Positions 35,871 through 44,610 of a stretch of 64,000 nucleotides of DNA are shown here, piece by piece. The first letter of the stretch is position 1; the number at the start of each line of letters is the position of its first letter. This stretch comes from Nostoc sp. FACHB-280. Lineage in GTDB: Bacteria; Cyanobacteriota; Cyanobacteriia; Cyanobacteriales; Nostocaceae. The stretch lies in contig NZ_JACJSD010000019.1 in assembly GCF_014697615.1 (NCBI RefSeq), positions 1 to 64,000 on the forward strand, written 5' to 3'. The translations under genes and the position numbers were made by a program. The notes beneath the pieces were generated by a model, which was not told the DNA's origin, did no database searches, and saw nothing but the letters and a program-made list of their open reading frames with translations.

Positions 35871-36569
35871 TTAAGGTAAAATTTCAACTACTGTACCTTT
35901 TTCGATCCATTGATACAGTTCATCGACATCTTGATTTTTTAAGGAAGGACAACCCCAAGTCCAATTGTAGCGATCGCTAATCATTTTATCAGTACCAACT
36001 GGGACACCATGTATACCAACCTGTCCACCAATCGGAATGTACCAAGCTAACTTACCATCAAGCTTTGCTTGCAAATGCTTACGCCAAGATTGACTATTAG
36101 GATAGTCCAACCAGATAAATTTTGACCATTGTGGATGAGGATACAAATCTCTAACTTTTAAAATTCCTTCCGGTGTTCTTCTGTCACCTTCACCATACTT
36201 ATCACCCACAGAGTTACTACCAAACACTACTGGGTAAGATTTGACTGGCTTGAGGTCATAGTACAGTGTCAGCCTGTGCTGAGATTTTTCAATTAGGATA
36301 GATATTTTATTCTTGTTGTAATTTGTGTCAATTAACTGCTCAAGAGATTTGTCGTAATTTAATAATTGATTTCCCGGTAAATTACTATGAAAATTCTGCT
36401 CAGGCTGGCAAGTTTTTAGACACAAAATTTGCGGAATTTCTTGGATGGGAGCTAAAAATCCCAATCGAACTAAAAGCAAGTAAAATAAAGAGCCACTGAT
36501 TAGTAATAAGAGGATAATTTTGATCTGCTGACGATGCAGAGAAATTATTTTCAGAGGCTCTTGCTTCAT
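35871..36569 (-). CDS. L,D-transpeptidase (YkuD family)
   Basis: 232 residues. One N-terminal membrane helix at about 16-36 anchors it on the periplasmic side. The YkuD catalytic domain fills the C-terminal two thirds (about 95-232), with SQHRLTLYYDLKPVKSYPVV, PEGILKVRDLYPHPQW, and the active site HGVPVGTDKMISD ... WTWGCPSLKNQDVDELY, where the cysteine is the nucleophile. These enzymes crosslink peptidoglycan stems or attach proteins. It is a single gene upstream of a repeat element. Confidence 0.88.
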   Translation of the reverse strand: MKQEPLKIISLHRQQIKIILLLLISGSLFYLLLVRLGFLAPIQEIPQILCLKTCQPEQNFHSNLPGNQLLNYDKSLEQLIDTNYNKNKISILIEKSQHRLTLYYDLKPVKSYPVVFGSNSVGDKYGEGDRRTPEGILKVRDLYPHPQWSKFIWLDYPNSQSWRKHLQAKLDGKLAWYIPIGGQVGIHGVPVGTDKMISDRYNWTWGCPSLKNQDVDELYQWIEKGTVVEILP

Positions 36570-36581
36570 AACTTTAAGTTA

Positions 36582-36722
36582 TACCAATTCCATAAGAGGC
36601 GGCATATAAACCCAAGAAACTGGAAGTCTGGGTCTAGACAAACAAAGCCTGCCTAGCCTATCGGCAAAGGCAACGCCGAATGCAGGCTAATTATATGCTT
36701 CTTCATCTCGATTTGGTATAAA
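36582..36722. mobile_element. Palindrome-ended dispersed element (TATACCAA/TTGGTATA)
   Basis: The ends ttataccaattc and gatttggtataa form an inverted pair. Inside are agaaactggaagtctgggt, aacaaagcctgcct and ctaattatatgcttcttcat blocks. A diverged copy in opposite orientation is at 34464-34545 (atgaagaagtatataattag ... cccagacttccagttt). No ORF. It is non-coding and present twice, so it behaves like a MITE or similar repeat. Confidence 0.55.
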
Positions 36723-36726
36723 TAAT

Positions 36727-37491
36727 TTAAATACCTGCACCATCAAGAAATTCTTGAATTGCTTTGTCTCTGAGACTACACAAAGGAGCCTCTGATTTTG
36801 GTTCAGGTTCTTGAACAGCAACACAACCAACTAATACAGGAGTTTTAGCAGCAATTTGTAGTTGCTGTAGAGTTTTAATTTGTTGTTCTAAAGTTTCAAT
36901 GCGATCGACTAAAGCGCGAATCACTTCCGCTTCCGAGTCAGGTAAATTGTTGTGTTCCAAAGGTGCAACGCGGACTCCAGAACGGTAGACAATCCGTCCA
37001 GGAATACCGACGACTGTACAATCAGAAGGCACATCTCTCAGCACAACTGACCCAGCACCAATGCGGACGTTATTACCAATGTGAATATTGCCTAATACCT
37101 TTGCGCCAGCACCAACTACAACGTTTTCACCGACTGTAGGATGGCGTTTACCACTTTGTTTACCAGTTCCGCCCAAAGTGACACCTTGATAAATCAGAGC
37201 ATAATCACCTATAATTGCCGTCTCACCAATCACCACACCCATACCGTGGTCAATAAATACCCCTTGCCCAATGGTTGCACCTGGGTGAATTTCAATACCA
37301 GTCAAAAATCGAGAGAGGTGAGAAATGAAACGGGGAATAAAGGGAAGACCAAAGTGATGTAGCCAGTGAGCCAGTCGGTGAAAAAGTAGGGCTTGCAAGC
37401 CAGGGTAACAAACCAAAACCTCTAACCAGTTACGGGCGGCTGGGTCACGTTCAAAAATGATGCGGAAATCGGCACGTAAAGTAGATAGCAC
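36727..37491 (-). CDS. cysE: Serine O-acetyltransferase
   Basis: 254 residues from a GTG at 37491 with GAGGG 9 bases upstream. The frame is open to 37755, but its first 88 codons run through tandem repeats and the tail of the next gene, so they are not protein. First step of cysteine synthesis (serine + acetyl-CoA). N-terminal helical part [20 protein letters not shown] (residues 5-24), then left-handed beta-helix hexapeptides: [20 protein letters not shown] (split), [39 protein letters not shown]. Active-site histidines lie in FIDHGMG and in the GKRHPTVGE loop. C-terminal coiled coil ([18 protein letters not shown]). Confidence 0.93.
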   Translation of the reverse strand: MLSTLRADFRIIFERDPAARNWLEVLVCYPGLQALLFHRLAHWLHHFGLPFIPRFISHLSRFLTGIEIHPGATIGQGVFIDHGMGVVIGETAIIGDYALIYQGVTLGGTGKQSGKRHPTVGENVVVGAGAKVLGNIHIGNNVRIGAGSVVLRDVPSDCTVVGIPGRIVYRSGVRVAPLEHNNLPDSEAEVIRALVDRIETLEQQIKTLQQLQIAAKTPVLVGCVAVQEPEPKSEAPLCSLRDKAIQEFLDGAGI

Positions 37492-37554
37492 GCAATAGTA
37501 CCCTCGAAAAGCAAACGAGCTACCATACCATATTATCTTTTTGAGTGCTTGGTT

Positions 37555-37685
37555 GATAAAGTGCTGAGTGCTGAGTGCTGAGTGCTGAGTGCTGAGGGGG
37601 TAGACAAGGTAGAAAGATTGCTCCCTTGTCCCCCTTGTCTCCCTTGTCTCCCTTCTCCCTGCCCCCTTGCCCCTTGTCCACTCCC
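37555..37685. repeat. STRR tandem repeats between cysE and the dehydrogenase gene
   Basis: Five gtgctga-type heptamers (about 37561-37597), then a ccttgtccc/ccttgtctc nonamer tract (about 37622-37680). They reach to the 3' end of the dehydrogenase gene. They also create the false upstream extension of cysE. Confidence 0.75.
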
Positions 37686-37687
37686 AC

Positions 37688-38566
37688 TCACTCAGCCCCA
37701 GAATCTCCCCATTCTTTAATTGCAGAAAAGATTGATGAATAATCTTCATTAGCAAATGACATTTTCATAGCTGTAGCTAAAATGTGTCGCACAGACTCAA
37801 TGCTGCTGAGGTCTAAACCCAAAGCTTTGGCTTCGGAGATAAATAAGTCTGTATCTTTGAGCAAATGTTTTGTCGGAAAATTGGGGTTTGCATAGTCTTC
37901 CTCTAACATTCTTTGCAGCTTTTTATCAAAAGTTGGCGCATACAAAGAACTTTGGCGTAAAACCTGCATAAAAGATTCAATATTGACACCTTGACGCTGT
38001 AAAAAAGCCAGACTCAGGGCAAAGCTAGTTGTTAAAGAAGCAATTAATTGATTGAGGGATAACTTTAAGGCTGCGGCTGTCCCTACAGGGCCAATTAGTA
38101 AAGGTTCAGGGCCAAAGTTTTGGAGTAATTGTAAATGTCTTTGGTATTGATCTGGAGTTGCGCCTACCATGACAATTAATTGCCCGCTTTTGGCTTCGGG
38201 AATGCTGCCTAATACTGGTGCTTCTATATATTCACCACCACCACCAATGATGGTATCTCGAATTTCTTGGCTTTCGGTGGGTGTAATTGTCCCCATTTGA
38301 ATAATTGTGCGTCCTTCGAGGGTACGCCAAGCTGTATCTGAAAGTAAGACTTGATAAATAGCTGCGGCGTTAGTCAGCATTAAAATAATGCAATCAGCAG
38401 CACGAATGGCCTGACGGGGTTGTGTGGCGATTTCTGCGCCAGCTGCTTGTAATGGTGCTAATTTTTCTGGGGTGCGATTGTAGGCAACTACTTGTATATT
38501 GGCTGCTAACAACCTTTGAGCCATTGGTTGTCCCATCAGTCCAGTTCCCAGAAATGCCACCTTCAT
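37688..38566 (-). CDS. Beta-hydroxyacid dehydrogenase-family NAD(P)-dependent oxidoreductase
   Basis: 292 residues. N-terminal Rossmann domain with [16 protein letters not shown] (residues 4-19) and [11 protein letters not shown]. The catalytic-region block is [20 protein letters not shown] (about 118-137) and [20 protein letters not shown], where the conserved lysine precedes the asparagine helix (K-xx-N). The C-terminal domain has [20 protein letters not shown] (about 233-252). Family members reduce 3-hydroxyisobutyrate, tartronate semialdehyde, glyoxylate or succinic semialdehyde; the substrate here cannot be settled by eye. Its C-terminus is immediately followed by STRR repeats. Confidence 0.88.
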   Translation of the reverse strand: MKVAFLGTGLMGQPMAQRLLAANIQVVAYNRTPEKLAPLQAAGAEIATQPRQAIRAADCIILMLTNAAAIYQVLLSDTAWRTLEGRTIIQMGTITPTESQEIRDTIIGGGGEYIEAPVLGSIPEAKSGQLIVMVGATPDQYQRHLQLLQNFGPEPLLIGPVGTAAALKLSLNQLIASLTTSFALSLAFLQRQGVNIESFMQVLRQSSLYAPTFDKKLQRMLEEDYANPNFPTKHLLKDTDLFISEAKALGLDLSSIESVRHILATAMKMSFANEDYSSIFSAIKEWGDSGAE

Positions 38567-38731
38567 TGTTCACGTTCCTTTGATAAAGCTGAGGCGATGT
38601 CTATAACAGAAATCGCGTTTTCATCTTTTGATTGTAATTGGCTGGCGATTTGTAATTTGAGACTTAAGATGCCATCCTAAATCTCAAATTCACCCAATAC
38701 GGCTGAGTAGTTAGCACTCAGCACTTTAAAT

Positions 38732-38827
38732 TCAACCGCCAGCAGCAAAAGTCGCCATAATGACAACAGATAGTAAGATACCGGGTGTAAGTAGCATTAC
38801 TAGCATCAACAAGTCATGAGTATTCAT
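38732..38827 (-). CDS. 31-residue single-pass membrane peptide
   Basis: An ORF too short for automatic calling: ATG at 38827, TGA at 38732-38734. It reads MNTHDLLMLVMLLTPGILLS, then VVIMATFAAGG. After a short polar N-terminus nearly the whole chain is one hydrophobic helix with a proline-glycine in the middle. This is the architecture of small photosystem, cytochrome b6f or NDH-1 subunits, but I cannot match it to a named one (PsbX, PsbY, PetG, PetN, PetL, PsaM, NdhP and NdhQ were considered). There is no strong ribosome site. The hydrophobic composition in an otherwise A+T-rich spacer argues for a real gene. Confidence 0.5.
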   Translation of the reverse strand: MNTHDLLMLVMLLTPGILLSVVIMATFAAGG

Positions 38828-38937
38828 AGTTTTTGTTGCTTTTTAAATACAGGATTTCGCAGTAATCAATAGTAATGCTAGTCCATATAACAGTGATGCT
38901 GACGACTTACAGAGAGTTTTAACTTTTTCCCTTACTT

Positions 38938-40134
38938 TTACTTTGGCACAATTAATCCTTTCAGGGGTTGCGAAATTTCCAGATTTTGAAGTCCTTTACT
39001 TTGGACGAGGACTCCAAAGCCACCTAAGCCTGTGGGATCAATAAGTTGGTGAAGTGACTCGCGTCGTTGTAATAACTGAGCGATCGCTATATCTTGATAA
39101 GAAAGTGAGGCTATTGAGTCTCCCAAACCCAACGCCATCAAAAATAAACCTTGTTGGGTAAAGCCAATTTTGGTTAAACCACATTGCTCTCCCCACAGTT
39201 CTAAGGCGGTAAAGTCAACATGGGCGGTGATATCTTGTCGCCCAAGATTAATATAGGGGTTGTTATGGTAGCGATGCTGGTAGTAGCACTGGAGGGTTCC
39301 TTGCGATCGCCTGGGGTTATAGTAGCGATGGGCAGGATAGCCATAATCAACTGTTACCACATAACCCCGTTGCAAGCGGTCTGCTACTATACTCAACCAG
39401 TCTAAAGCCGCTAAATTAATTTCACTGCGGTAGCCATCGGGGTAGACTTTTGCAGTTATATCTATACCTATCAACTCAAAATATTTTTTCAGCTGCGGTG
39501 TAGAAATTTCCCCAATAATTTCTTGAAACTCTCCTTCTAACAGCAGATAATTTTCATCTTGCTCTACATCAGATGGTAAGGTGACATAAATTTCTCGCAA
39601 TTCCCCAGCTTGTAAAATGAATTGATGTACTGAAAAAGCATCGACTAGTTCGTTAGAAAAAAAGCAGCCAGTGATGGAATTGCTAGGTATATCTGCTAAA
39701 TTACACCACCGCACAGGGTAATTTTGTAAACGTTGCTGTTGTTCCTGCTGCAATTCGGGAGATTTTTCGACAATCACATAATCTAATGCTGGTAAAAAAT
39801 CAGGATAATGTCGTTGATAATAGTTGAGGATGTGTAACGCCAATAATCCTTGACCTGCTCCCATTTCTACCAAAGAATAAGGTCGAGGTTGTCCTAAAAT
39901 TTCCCACATTTGCACAAATTGTTCTGCTAGTAACTCGCCAAAATCAGCGCCAAGACTAACAGATGTGAAAAAATCACCGCCTTTAAACCCAATGTTGACG
40001 GCTTTACTGGCATAGTAGCCATATTCAGGGTGATATAACACCATATCCATGTATTCCGCAAAGGTAATTCGCTTTTGCAGACTAGTAGCAATGCGATCGC
40101 TAATGGCCGCACACAACGCTGGGTTAGAATTCAT
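38938..40134 (-). CDS. MidA-type SAM-dependent methyltransferase
   Basis: 398 residues from the ATG at 40134; a TTG nine codons earlier is less likely. Members (MidA/NDUFAF7) methylate an arginine of the 49-kDa-type subunit of complex I in mitochondria; in cyanobacteria an NDH-1 target is a reasonable guess. Seen: ITFAEYMDMVLYHPEYGYYA (about 24-43), GDFFTSVSLGADFGELLAEQ, motif I SLVEMGAGQGLLALHIL (about 91-107), VIVEKSPELQQEQQQRL, FFSNELVDAFSVHQF, and VVTVDYGYPAHRYYNPRRSQ. Full length. Convergent neighbours are not functionally linked. Confidence 0.88.
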   Translation of the reverse strand: MNSNPALCAAISDRIATSLQKRITFAEYMDMVLYHPEYGYYASKAVNIGFKGGDFFTSVSLGADFGELLAEQFVQMWEILGQPRPYSLVEMGAGQGLLALHILNYYQRHYPDFLPALDYVIVEKSPELQQEQQQRLQNYPVRWCNLADIPSNSITGCFFSNELVDAFSVHQFILQAGELREIYVTLPSDVEQDENYLLLEGEFQEIIGEISTPQLKKYFELIGIDITAKVYPDGYRSEINLAALDWLSIVADRLQRGYVVTVDYGYPAHRYYNPRRSQGTLQCYYQHRYHNNPYINLGRQDITAHVDFTALELWGEQCGLTKIGFTQQGLFLMALGLGDSIASLSYQDIAIAQLLQRRESLHQLIDPTGLGGFGVLVQSKGLQNLEISQPLKGLIVPK

Positions 40135-40215
40135 AAACAAGTTAGACTCAGTGGGCTTCAAATCCCTAAATTCCTTGATAAGTTGGGACTCTTCTTATTT
40201 ACAATAGATATTTTT

Positions 40216-40509
40216 TTATGGCTTTTCCTTAATCGTTACTAATCCATGTATCCCCAGTGCTGTGATCACACCTCCCAATAGTCCCCATGTACCATCAGCG
40301 AATACGTTGATGCGATGAATAAAAGTACGATGGTAAGCGTATTCTAATTGTCTATCATTGACTTTGTTTTCTTCTACTAGTTTCTGTACATAATTCTCAG
40401 CCTTGCCCAGTGCAGCATAGTCTAAGTTAAACCAATAAAGTGATGTTCCTACTACCGCCACACCTGGAAAAACTAAAGTAATTAAGAGAATTGCTATACG
40501 TGCTTTCAT
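40216..40509 (-). CDS. Hypothetical small membrane protein
   Basis: 97 residues. Two membrane segments: about residues 5-27 (IAILLITLVFPGVAVVGTSL) and about 74-92 (GTWGLLGGVITALGIHGLVT). Between is a polar, mostly charged loop (ENYVQKLVEENKVNDRQLEYAYHRTF). I recognise no family. It lies 54 bases upstream of the MidA-type gene on the same strand, so it may share its transcript. ATG at 40509 with no clear ribosome site. Confidence 0.6.
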   Translation of the reverse strand: MKARIAILLITLVFPGVAVVGTSLYWFNLDYAALGKAENYVQKLVEENKVNDRQLEYAYHRTFIHRINVFADGTWGLLGGVITALGIHGLVTIKEKP

Positions 40510-40639
40510 AACACCGGATGATTTACCTATTCCATTTAACTTCTCACAGGTACGGTAAAAAATAGTGCATTGAGCAAAACACCAGAATTTTGGGAATACT
40601 CATAGTGTTTCGCAGCATTGGCTTGGTTAGGCTCACGCT

Positions 40640-41818
40640 ATGAGAGCATTAAAAATCATTTTTCTGGGATTTGCTTATGTTTTATGTGTTTGTTTGGTAT
40701 TAATTTCCCTATCGGCGGGATATGCAACAACATCAGCTTCCGTTGATACCTTGCGACAACAGCAGCAACAAATTAATCAAGAACGCCAGAATGTGATTCA
40801 GGAACGCGATCGCTTGACAAATTTGCACAATGCTGCACAAAACCGTTTAACTGGTATCAATCAAAATATCAATACCACAAATAATCAAATTCAAGATAGT
40901 GAATTGCGGTTAACCCAAGCAACTCAACGCCTGCAAAAGTTAGAAGCCGATTTAGCTGTGGCGCAACGTAGCTACGAAGAAAGACAAGTTGCTACAGTTG
41001 CTAGGTTACGATATCTTCAGCGATCGCACGCTAGTCAAGGCTGGGCAGTTTTAATGCAGAGCCAAGATATCAGTGACTTTATCAGCCGTCGTCATCAATT
41101 AAAGTTAGTTTATCAGGCAGACCAGAAAATTTTAGCCAAACTCAATGTCCAAGCACTGCAAATCAATCAGCAAAAAACTGATGTAGAACAACAAAAAAAT
41201 GAAATTGCGTTAATTCGTCAGCAATTACTTTTACAAAAAGCAGATTATCAAGCTCAAGCGCAGTCTCAAGCAGAATTACTTCAACGTTTAAATAGCGATC
41301 GCCTCGCCCTAGAAGCAGCCGAAAATCAATTAGCAAAAGACTCTCAAAATCTAGAAAACTTAATTCAAGAAAAAGTCGCCGCCTTAGAAGGACGCAGCAA
41401 AACCAACAGCCGCAATAGTGTGATCATTCGCGGAACAGGCGTGTTTGCTTATCCCAGCAATGCACCTACTAGCAGTCCCTTTGGCTGGCGGATACATCCA
41501 ATTCTCGGCTATCGCCGCTTCCACGCAGGTTTGGATTTTGCTGCTAGTTATGGTAGTACAATTCGCGCCGCAGATTCGGGAACTGTCATTTTTGCTGGAT
41601 GGTATGGTGGCTATGGTAGAGCCGTAATTATCGACCACGGTAACGGATTGACTACACTCTACGGACACACCAGCGAATTGTTTGTTTCGGAAGGACAAGG
41701 AGTACAACGCGGACAAGCGATCGCGGCTGTCGGTTCCACAGGTTTTTCTACCGGGCCACATCTACATTTTGAGGTGCGTCGCCGTGGTACGCCCATCAAT
41801 CCGGCTGATTTTCTTTAA
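40640..41818 (+). CDS. M23 peptidase with coiled coil (EnvC/NlpD-like murein hydrolase factor)
   Basis: 392 residues. Signal peptide/anchor at about 1-30, then an extensive coiled coil (about 35-250) of Q/L-rich heptads. The C-terminal M23 (LytM) domain is at about 275-390: FGWRIHPILGYRRFHAGLDF, GTVIFAGWYGGYGRAVIIDH, GLTTLYGHTSELFV and GFSTGPHLHFEVRRRG. The zinc-ligand positions (H...D in FHAGLDF, HxH in PHLHFEV) are all present, so it may be an active endopeptidase and not only an EnvC-type activator. Likely acts in cell separation or wall remodelling. Upstream of tRNA-Arg. Confidence 0.9.
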   Translation: MRALKIIFLGFAYVLCVCLVLISLSAGYATTSASVDTLRQQQQQINQERQNVIQERDRLTNLHNAAQNRLTGINQNINTTNNQIQDSELRLTQATQRLQKLEADLAVAQRSYEERQVATVARLRYLQRSHASQGWAVLMQSQDISDFISRRHQLKLVYQADQKILAKLNVQALQINQQKTDVEQQKNEIALIRQQLLLQKADYQAQAQSQAELLQRLNSDRLALEAAENQLAKDSQNLENLIQEKVAALEGRSKTNSRNSVIIRGTGVFAYPSNAPTSSPFGWRIHPILGYRRFHAGLDFAASYGSTIRAADSGTVIFAGWYGGYGRAVIIDHGNGLTTLYGHTSELFVSEGQGVQRGQAIAAVGSTGFSTGPHLHFEVRRRGTPINPADFL

Positions 41819-41864
41819 TAGTCTGCAAACTTGATCACAACTATGCTATAATCCAGAAGACTAA

Positions 41865-41937
41865 GGGCGCGTGGCTCAGTGGATAGAGCAACAGATTCCG
41901 GTTCTGTGGGTCGGGGGTTCAAATCCCTCCGCGCTCG
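41865..41937 (+). tRNA. trnR-CCG: tRNA-Arg (anticodon CCG)
   Basis: The acceptor stem GGGCGCG pairs with CGCGCTC (one G-T pair), with discriminator G. The D-arm is GCTC-AGTGGATAGAGC, and the anticodon arm CAGA-TTCCGGT-TCTG has anticodon CCG. The T-arm is GGGGGTTCAAATCCCTC. CCA is not encoded. The recJ open frame runs back through this gene, but the true recJ start is downstream. Confidence 0.95.
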
Positions 41938-42046
41938 TTTTTATAGCTGTATATATTTTAGTAGTCTTGCAGAAAAAAATTTTGCGGACGTACTTAATAT
42001 AGCAATAATCGCTAATATAGATTTTGCGATTATATTTGCTTTGATT

Positions 42047-44224
42047 GTGCTGAACCGACCTTTACCTGAACGTTCACAAACTCGCAGGCGCTTACCGAAT
42101 CAGCGTTGGCAAATTTACCCACAAAAAACAGATTTAGCTGAAAAACTGGCAGTTTCTATTAATCTTTCTCCTATCATCAGCCAGTTATTAATTAATCGTG
42201 GCATTGAAACACCAGCACAAGCACAAGCATTTTTAGAACCAGAATCAATAGTTTTACCTCCGCCGTTAGAAGAATTTCCTGATTTGGCGATGAGTGTGGA
42301 GTTGTTACAAGAGGCGATCGCATCTCAAAGTAAAATCGCTATCTGCGGCGACTATGATGCCGATGGTATGACTAGTACTGCATTATTATTGCGGAGTCTC
42401 CGGGCTTTAGGCGCACAAGTAGATTATGCTATCCCTAGTCGGATGCACGAAGGTTACGGTATCAACAAACGCATCGTCGAAGAATTTCACAGCGAAGGTG
42501 TCAAACTCATTCTCACTGTAGATAATGGGATCTCTGCTTATGAACCCATCGCTAGAGCCAGAGAACTCGGCGTAAAAGTCATTGTCACCGACCATCATGA
42601 CATTCCGCAACAATTACCACCAGCCGATGCTATCCTCAACCCCAAACTCATCGCCGAAGCTTCACCTTATCGCGGTGTGGCTGGTGTAGGTGTAGCCTAT
42701 ATTTTGGCGGTTTGTCTTGCACAACAGCTAGGCGAAACCAGAGGCTTAATTCAGCCAATGCTTGAATTATTCACCCTGGGAACCATTGCAGATTTAGCTC
42801 CTTTAACTGGTGTAAATCGCCGTTGGGTAAAACGCGGTTTGAAGCATTTACCAAAATCTAAGTTACCAGGTGTGCAAGCGTTAATTCAAATCGCTGGCGT
42901 GCAAGCGAAGCAGGAGGGACAAGGGGGACAAGGTGGACAAGGCGGACAAGGTGGAAATATCGCTACCTTGTCTCCCCCCTCTCCCTTGTCTACCCCTCCT
43001 CCCTTATCTCCCCCCAAATCCCTCAAACCAGAAGATATCGGCTTTCGTCTTGGCCCCCGGATTAATGCAGTTGGTAGAATTGGTGATCCGCAGACGGTGA
43101 TTGATTTACTAACTACTGATGATATGGGAGTTGCACTGACAAGAGCAATGCAGTGTGAGCAAACAAACACTAGCCGTCAGCAAATGTGCGAGGAAATTGA
43201 ACAAGAAGCGATCGCTTATGTAGAATCAGAATTTATCGCCTCTTTACCACAAGACCGCGTATTATTAGTTATCCAACCTGAATGGCATCATGGTGTAATT
43301 GGGATTGTTGCCTCTCGTTTGGTAGAACGCTACGGTGTGCCTGTATTTATTGGTACTTATGAAGATGAAACACATATCCGTGGTTCTGCAAGGGGAATTC
43401 CTGAGTTTCATGTGTTTGAAGCGTTGGAATATTGTCGGGATTTGTTAGGTAAATTCGGCGGTCATAAAGCGGCAGGTGGATTTTCTTTACCCGCAGAAAA
43501 TTTAGAATTGGTGCGATCGCGTTTAATTGATTTTGCTAACCAGTGTCTAGAACCCCAACACCTCAAGCCACTGCTTAAAATTGATGCTCAAGCTAACTTT
43601 AACCAAATCAATCACCAACTATTCCAACAATTAAATGCGTTGCATCCTTGCGGTATCGATAACCCTGATCCCGTTTTTTGGACACCAAACGTCCAAGTTA
43701 TCGACCAGCAAACTATCGGCAAAGGTCATATTAAAGTGACATTAGCCCAAACTATTGATAGTCAGCAATATACAATTAAGGCGATCGCTTGGCGTTGGCG
43801 TGATTATTATCCTCTACCACAACGAGTTGATATTGCTTATAAATTGCGCGAAAACACTTTTAACGGCAACACTACCATCGAGTTAGAATTACTCGGCGTG
43901 AGATTAACAAAAGCCTCATCTCAAATCTTTTACACTGCATCACCGAACCCACTCAAAGCCACATTTCAACACAATCAACGGCAGTATACTTGTGGCATCT
44001 ATCAAAATAATTCTTTCCCAGAACTCAGAATCAAAAATCCTGAAGGTAAAATCTTAGTCATGCAGCCAGAACGCACAATCGGCTTGTTGGGAACCAGTCG
44101 TGAAGAGGCAATGGAGGTTGATGTCTCTCAACCACAGTATGATTCCATTATTCAAGCAGCGTTGCAAGCATTATCATACATACAGCAGGGAATAGACAAC
44201 AGGGGACAGGCAACAGGGTTGTAA
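42047..44224 (+). CDS. recJ: Single-stranded-DNA exonuclease RecJ with an in-frame repeat insertion
   Basis: 725 residues from a GTG at 42047. The open frame starts within tRNA-Arg and is not coding there; the start codon is inferred. 5'-3' ssDNA exonuclease. DHH-family motifs: ICGDYDADGMTSTALLLRSL (motif I, about 102-121), TVDNGISAYEP, and VTDHHDIPQQLPPADAILNP (about 178-197). DHHA1 part: GIVASRLVERYGVPVFIG and LLGKFGGHKAAGGFSL. Residues about 290-328 are a low-complexity GQG/PSPLSTPP segment coded by a nonamer repeat (see findings). The rest appears intact. Confidence 0.92.
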   Translation: MLNRPLPERSQTRRRLPNQRWQIYPQKTDLAEKLAVSINLSPIISQLLINRGIETPAQAQAFLEPESIVLPPPLEEFPDLAMSVELLQEAIASQSKIAICGDYDADGMTSTALLLRSLRALGAQVDYAIPSRMHEGYGINKRIVEEFHSEGVKLILTVDNGISAYEPIARARELGVKVIVTDHHDIPQQLPPADAILNPKLIAEASPYRGVAGVGVAYILAVCLAQQLGETRGLIQPMLELFTLGTIADLAPLTGVNRRWVKRGLKHLPKSKLPGVQALIQIAGVQAKQEGQGGQGGQGGQGGNIATLSPPSPLSTPPPLSPPKSLKPEDIGFRLGPRINAVGRIGDPQTVIDLLTTDDMGVALTRAMQCEQTNTSRQQMCEEIEQEAIAYVESEFIASLPQDRVLLVIQPEWHHGVIGIVASRLVERYGVPVFIGTYEDETHIRGSARGIPEFHVFEALEYCRDLLGKFGGHKAAGGFSLPAENLELVRSRLIDFANQCLEPQHLKPLLKIDAQANFNQINHQLFQQLNALHPCGIDNPDPVFWTPNVQVIDQQTIGKGHIKVTLAQTIDSQQYTIKAIAWRWRDYYPLPQRVDIAYKLRENTFNGNTTIELELLGVRLTKASSQIFYTASPNPLKATFQHNQRQYTCGIYQNNSFPELRIKNPEGKILVMQPERTIGLLGTSREEAMEVDVSQPQYDSIIQAALQALSYIQQGIDNRGQATGL
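42917..43015. repeat. Nonamer repeat and its inverted tract inside recJ
   Basis: Four tandem units ggacaaggn (42917-42952) are followed 20 bases later by the complementary ccttgtctcc/ctcccttgtctacc-type tract to about 43010. Together they are an imperfect inverted repeat of the family also seen at about 35280 and 37620. Confidence 0.8.
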
Positions 44225-44345
44225 GTTCCTTATAATATGACTTTTTGGTAAAATTTTGTACCTGATTCACCCGAAATCCGCCATAAATGCTGAGTCATGA
44301 ATACTGATGTTTCACTCAGCACTCACAACTCAGCACTTTACACTC

Positions 44346-44480
44346 TTACAGGTTGCCGTTGCGAAAAGCCAGGACAAAAATTACAGCTGGGCCAGCAATG
44401 ACAATTAATGCAACAGAAAGCAGTTGGAAAATAACTTCCCAGTTGATGCTGGTGAAAGTGCTAATAATACCGTCTAACAT
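44346..44480 (-). CDS. psb30: Photosystem II reaction-centre protein Psb30 (Ycf12)
   Basis: 44 residues, too short for automatic calling. ATG at 44480 with GGGAGGA 12 bases upstream; TAA at 44346. A single membrane helix is the whole centre: [20 protein letters not shown], followed by AFRNGNL. The AGPAxxFxLAFRxGxL end is the Psb30/Ycf12 hallmark. The N-terminal extension is slightly longer than in Synechocystis-type sequences. Psb30 sits at the periphery of photosystem II near cytochrome b559 and stabilises the dimer. Confidence 0.88.
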   Translation of the reverse strand: MLDGIISTFTSINWEVIFQLLSVALIVIAGPAVIFVLAFRNGNL

Positions 44481-44610
44481 TTTTTCTCTTTCCTCCCAAT
44501 TGTCTTAAAAAGTTCGATAATCAATCAGTTGCAAAACCCGCAATTGATCATATCCGGGAACGGTGTGTGATTTTTAATTTACTTAACAAAATTATAGGAA
44601 AAAACACAAA

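Noticed and set aside
37560-37680. Possible CRISPR array because of tandem short repeats
   Set aside because: The units are 7-9 bases without unique spacers, typical of STRR repeats. No array with 28-37 base repeats exists in the window.
38654-38690. Possible terminator (aatttgaga ... tctcaaatt) near the 31-residue peptide
   Set aside because: No T-run follows on either strand and the loop is long.
41879-42046. Upstream part of the recJ frame running through tRNA-Arg
   Set aside because: The first codons lie in the tRNA gene and the rest has no family similarity. RecJ similarity begins after the GTG at 42047.
42886-43170. Minus-strand ORF rich in CPPCPP repeats within recJ
   Set aside because: It is the mirror of the nonamer repeat inside recJ. 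The repeating cysteine-proline peptide is an artefact of the repeat.
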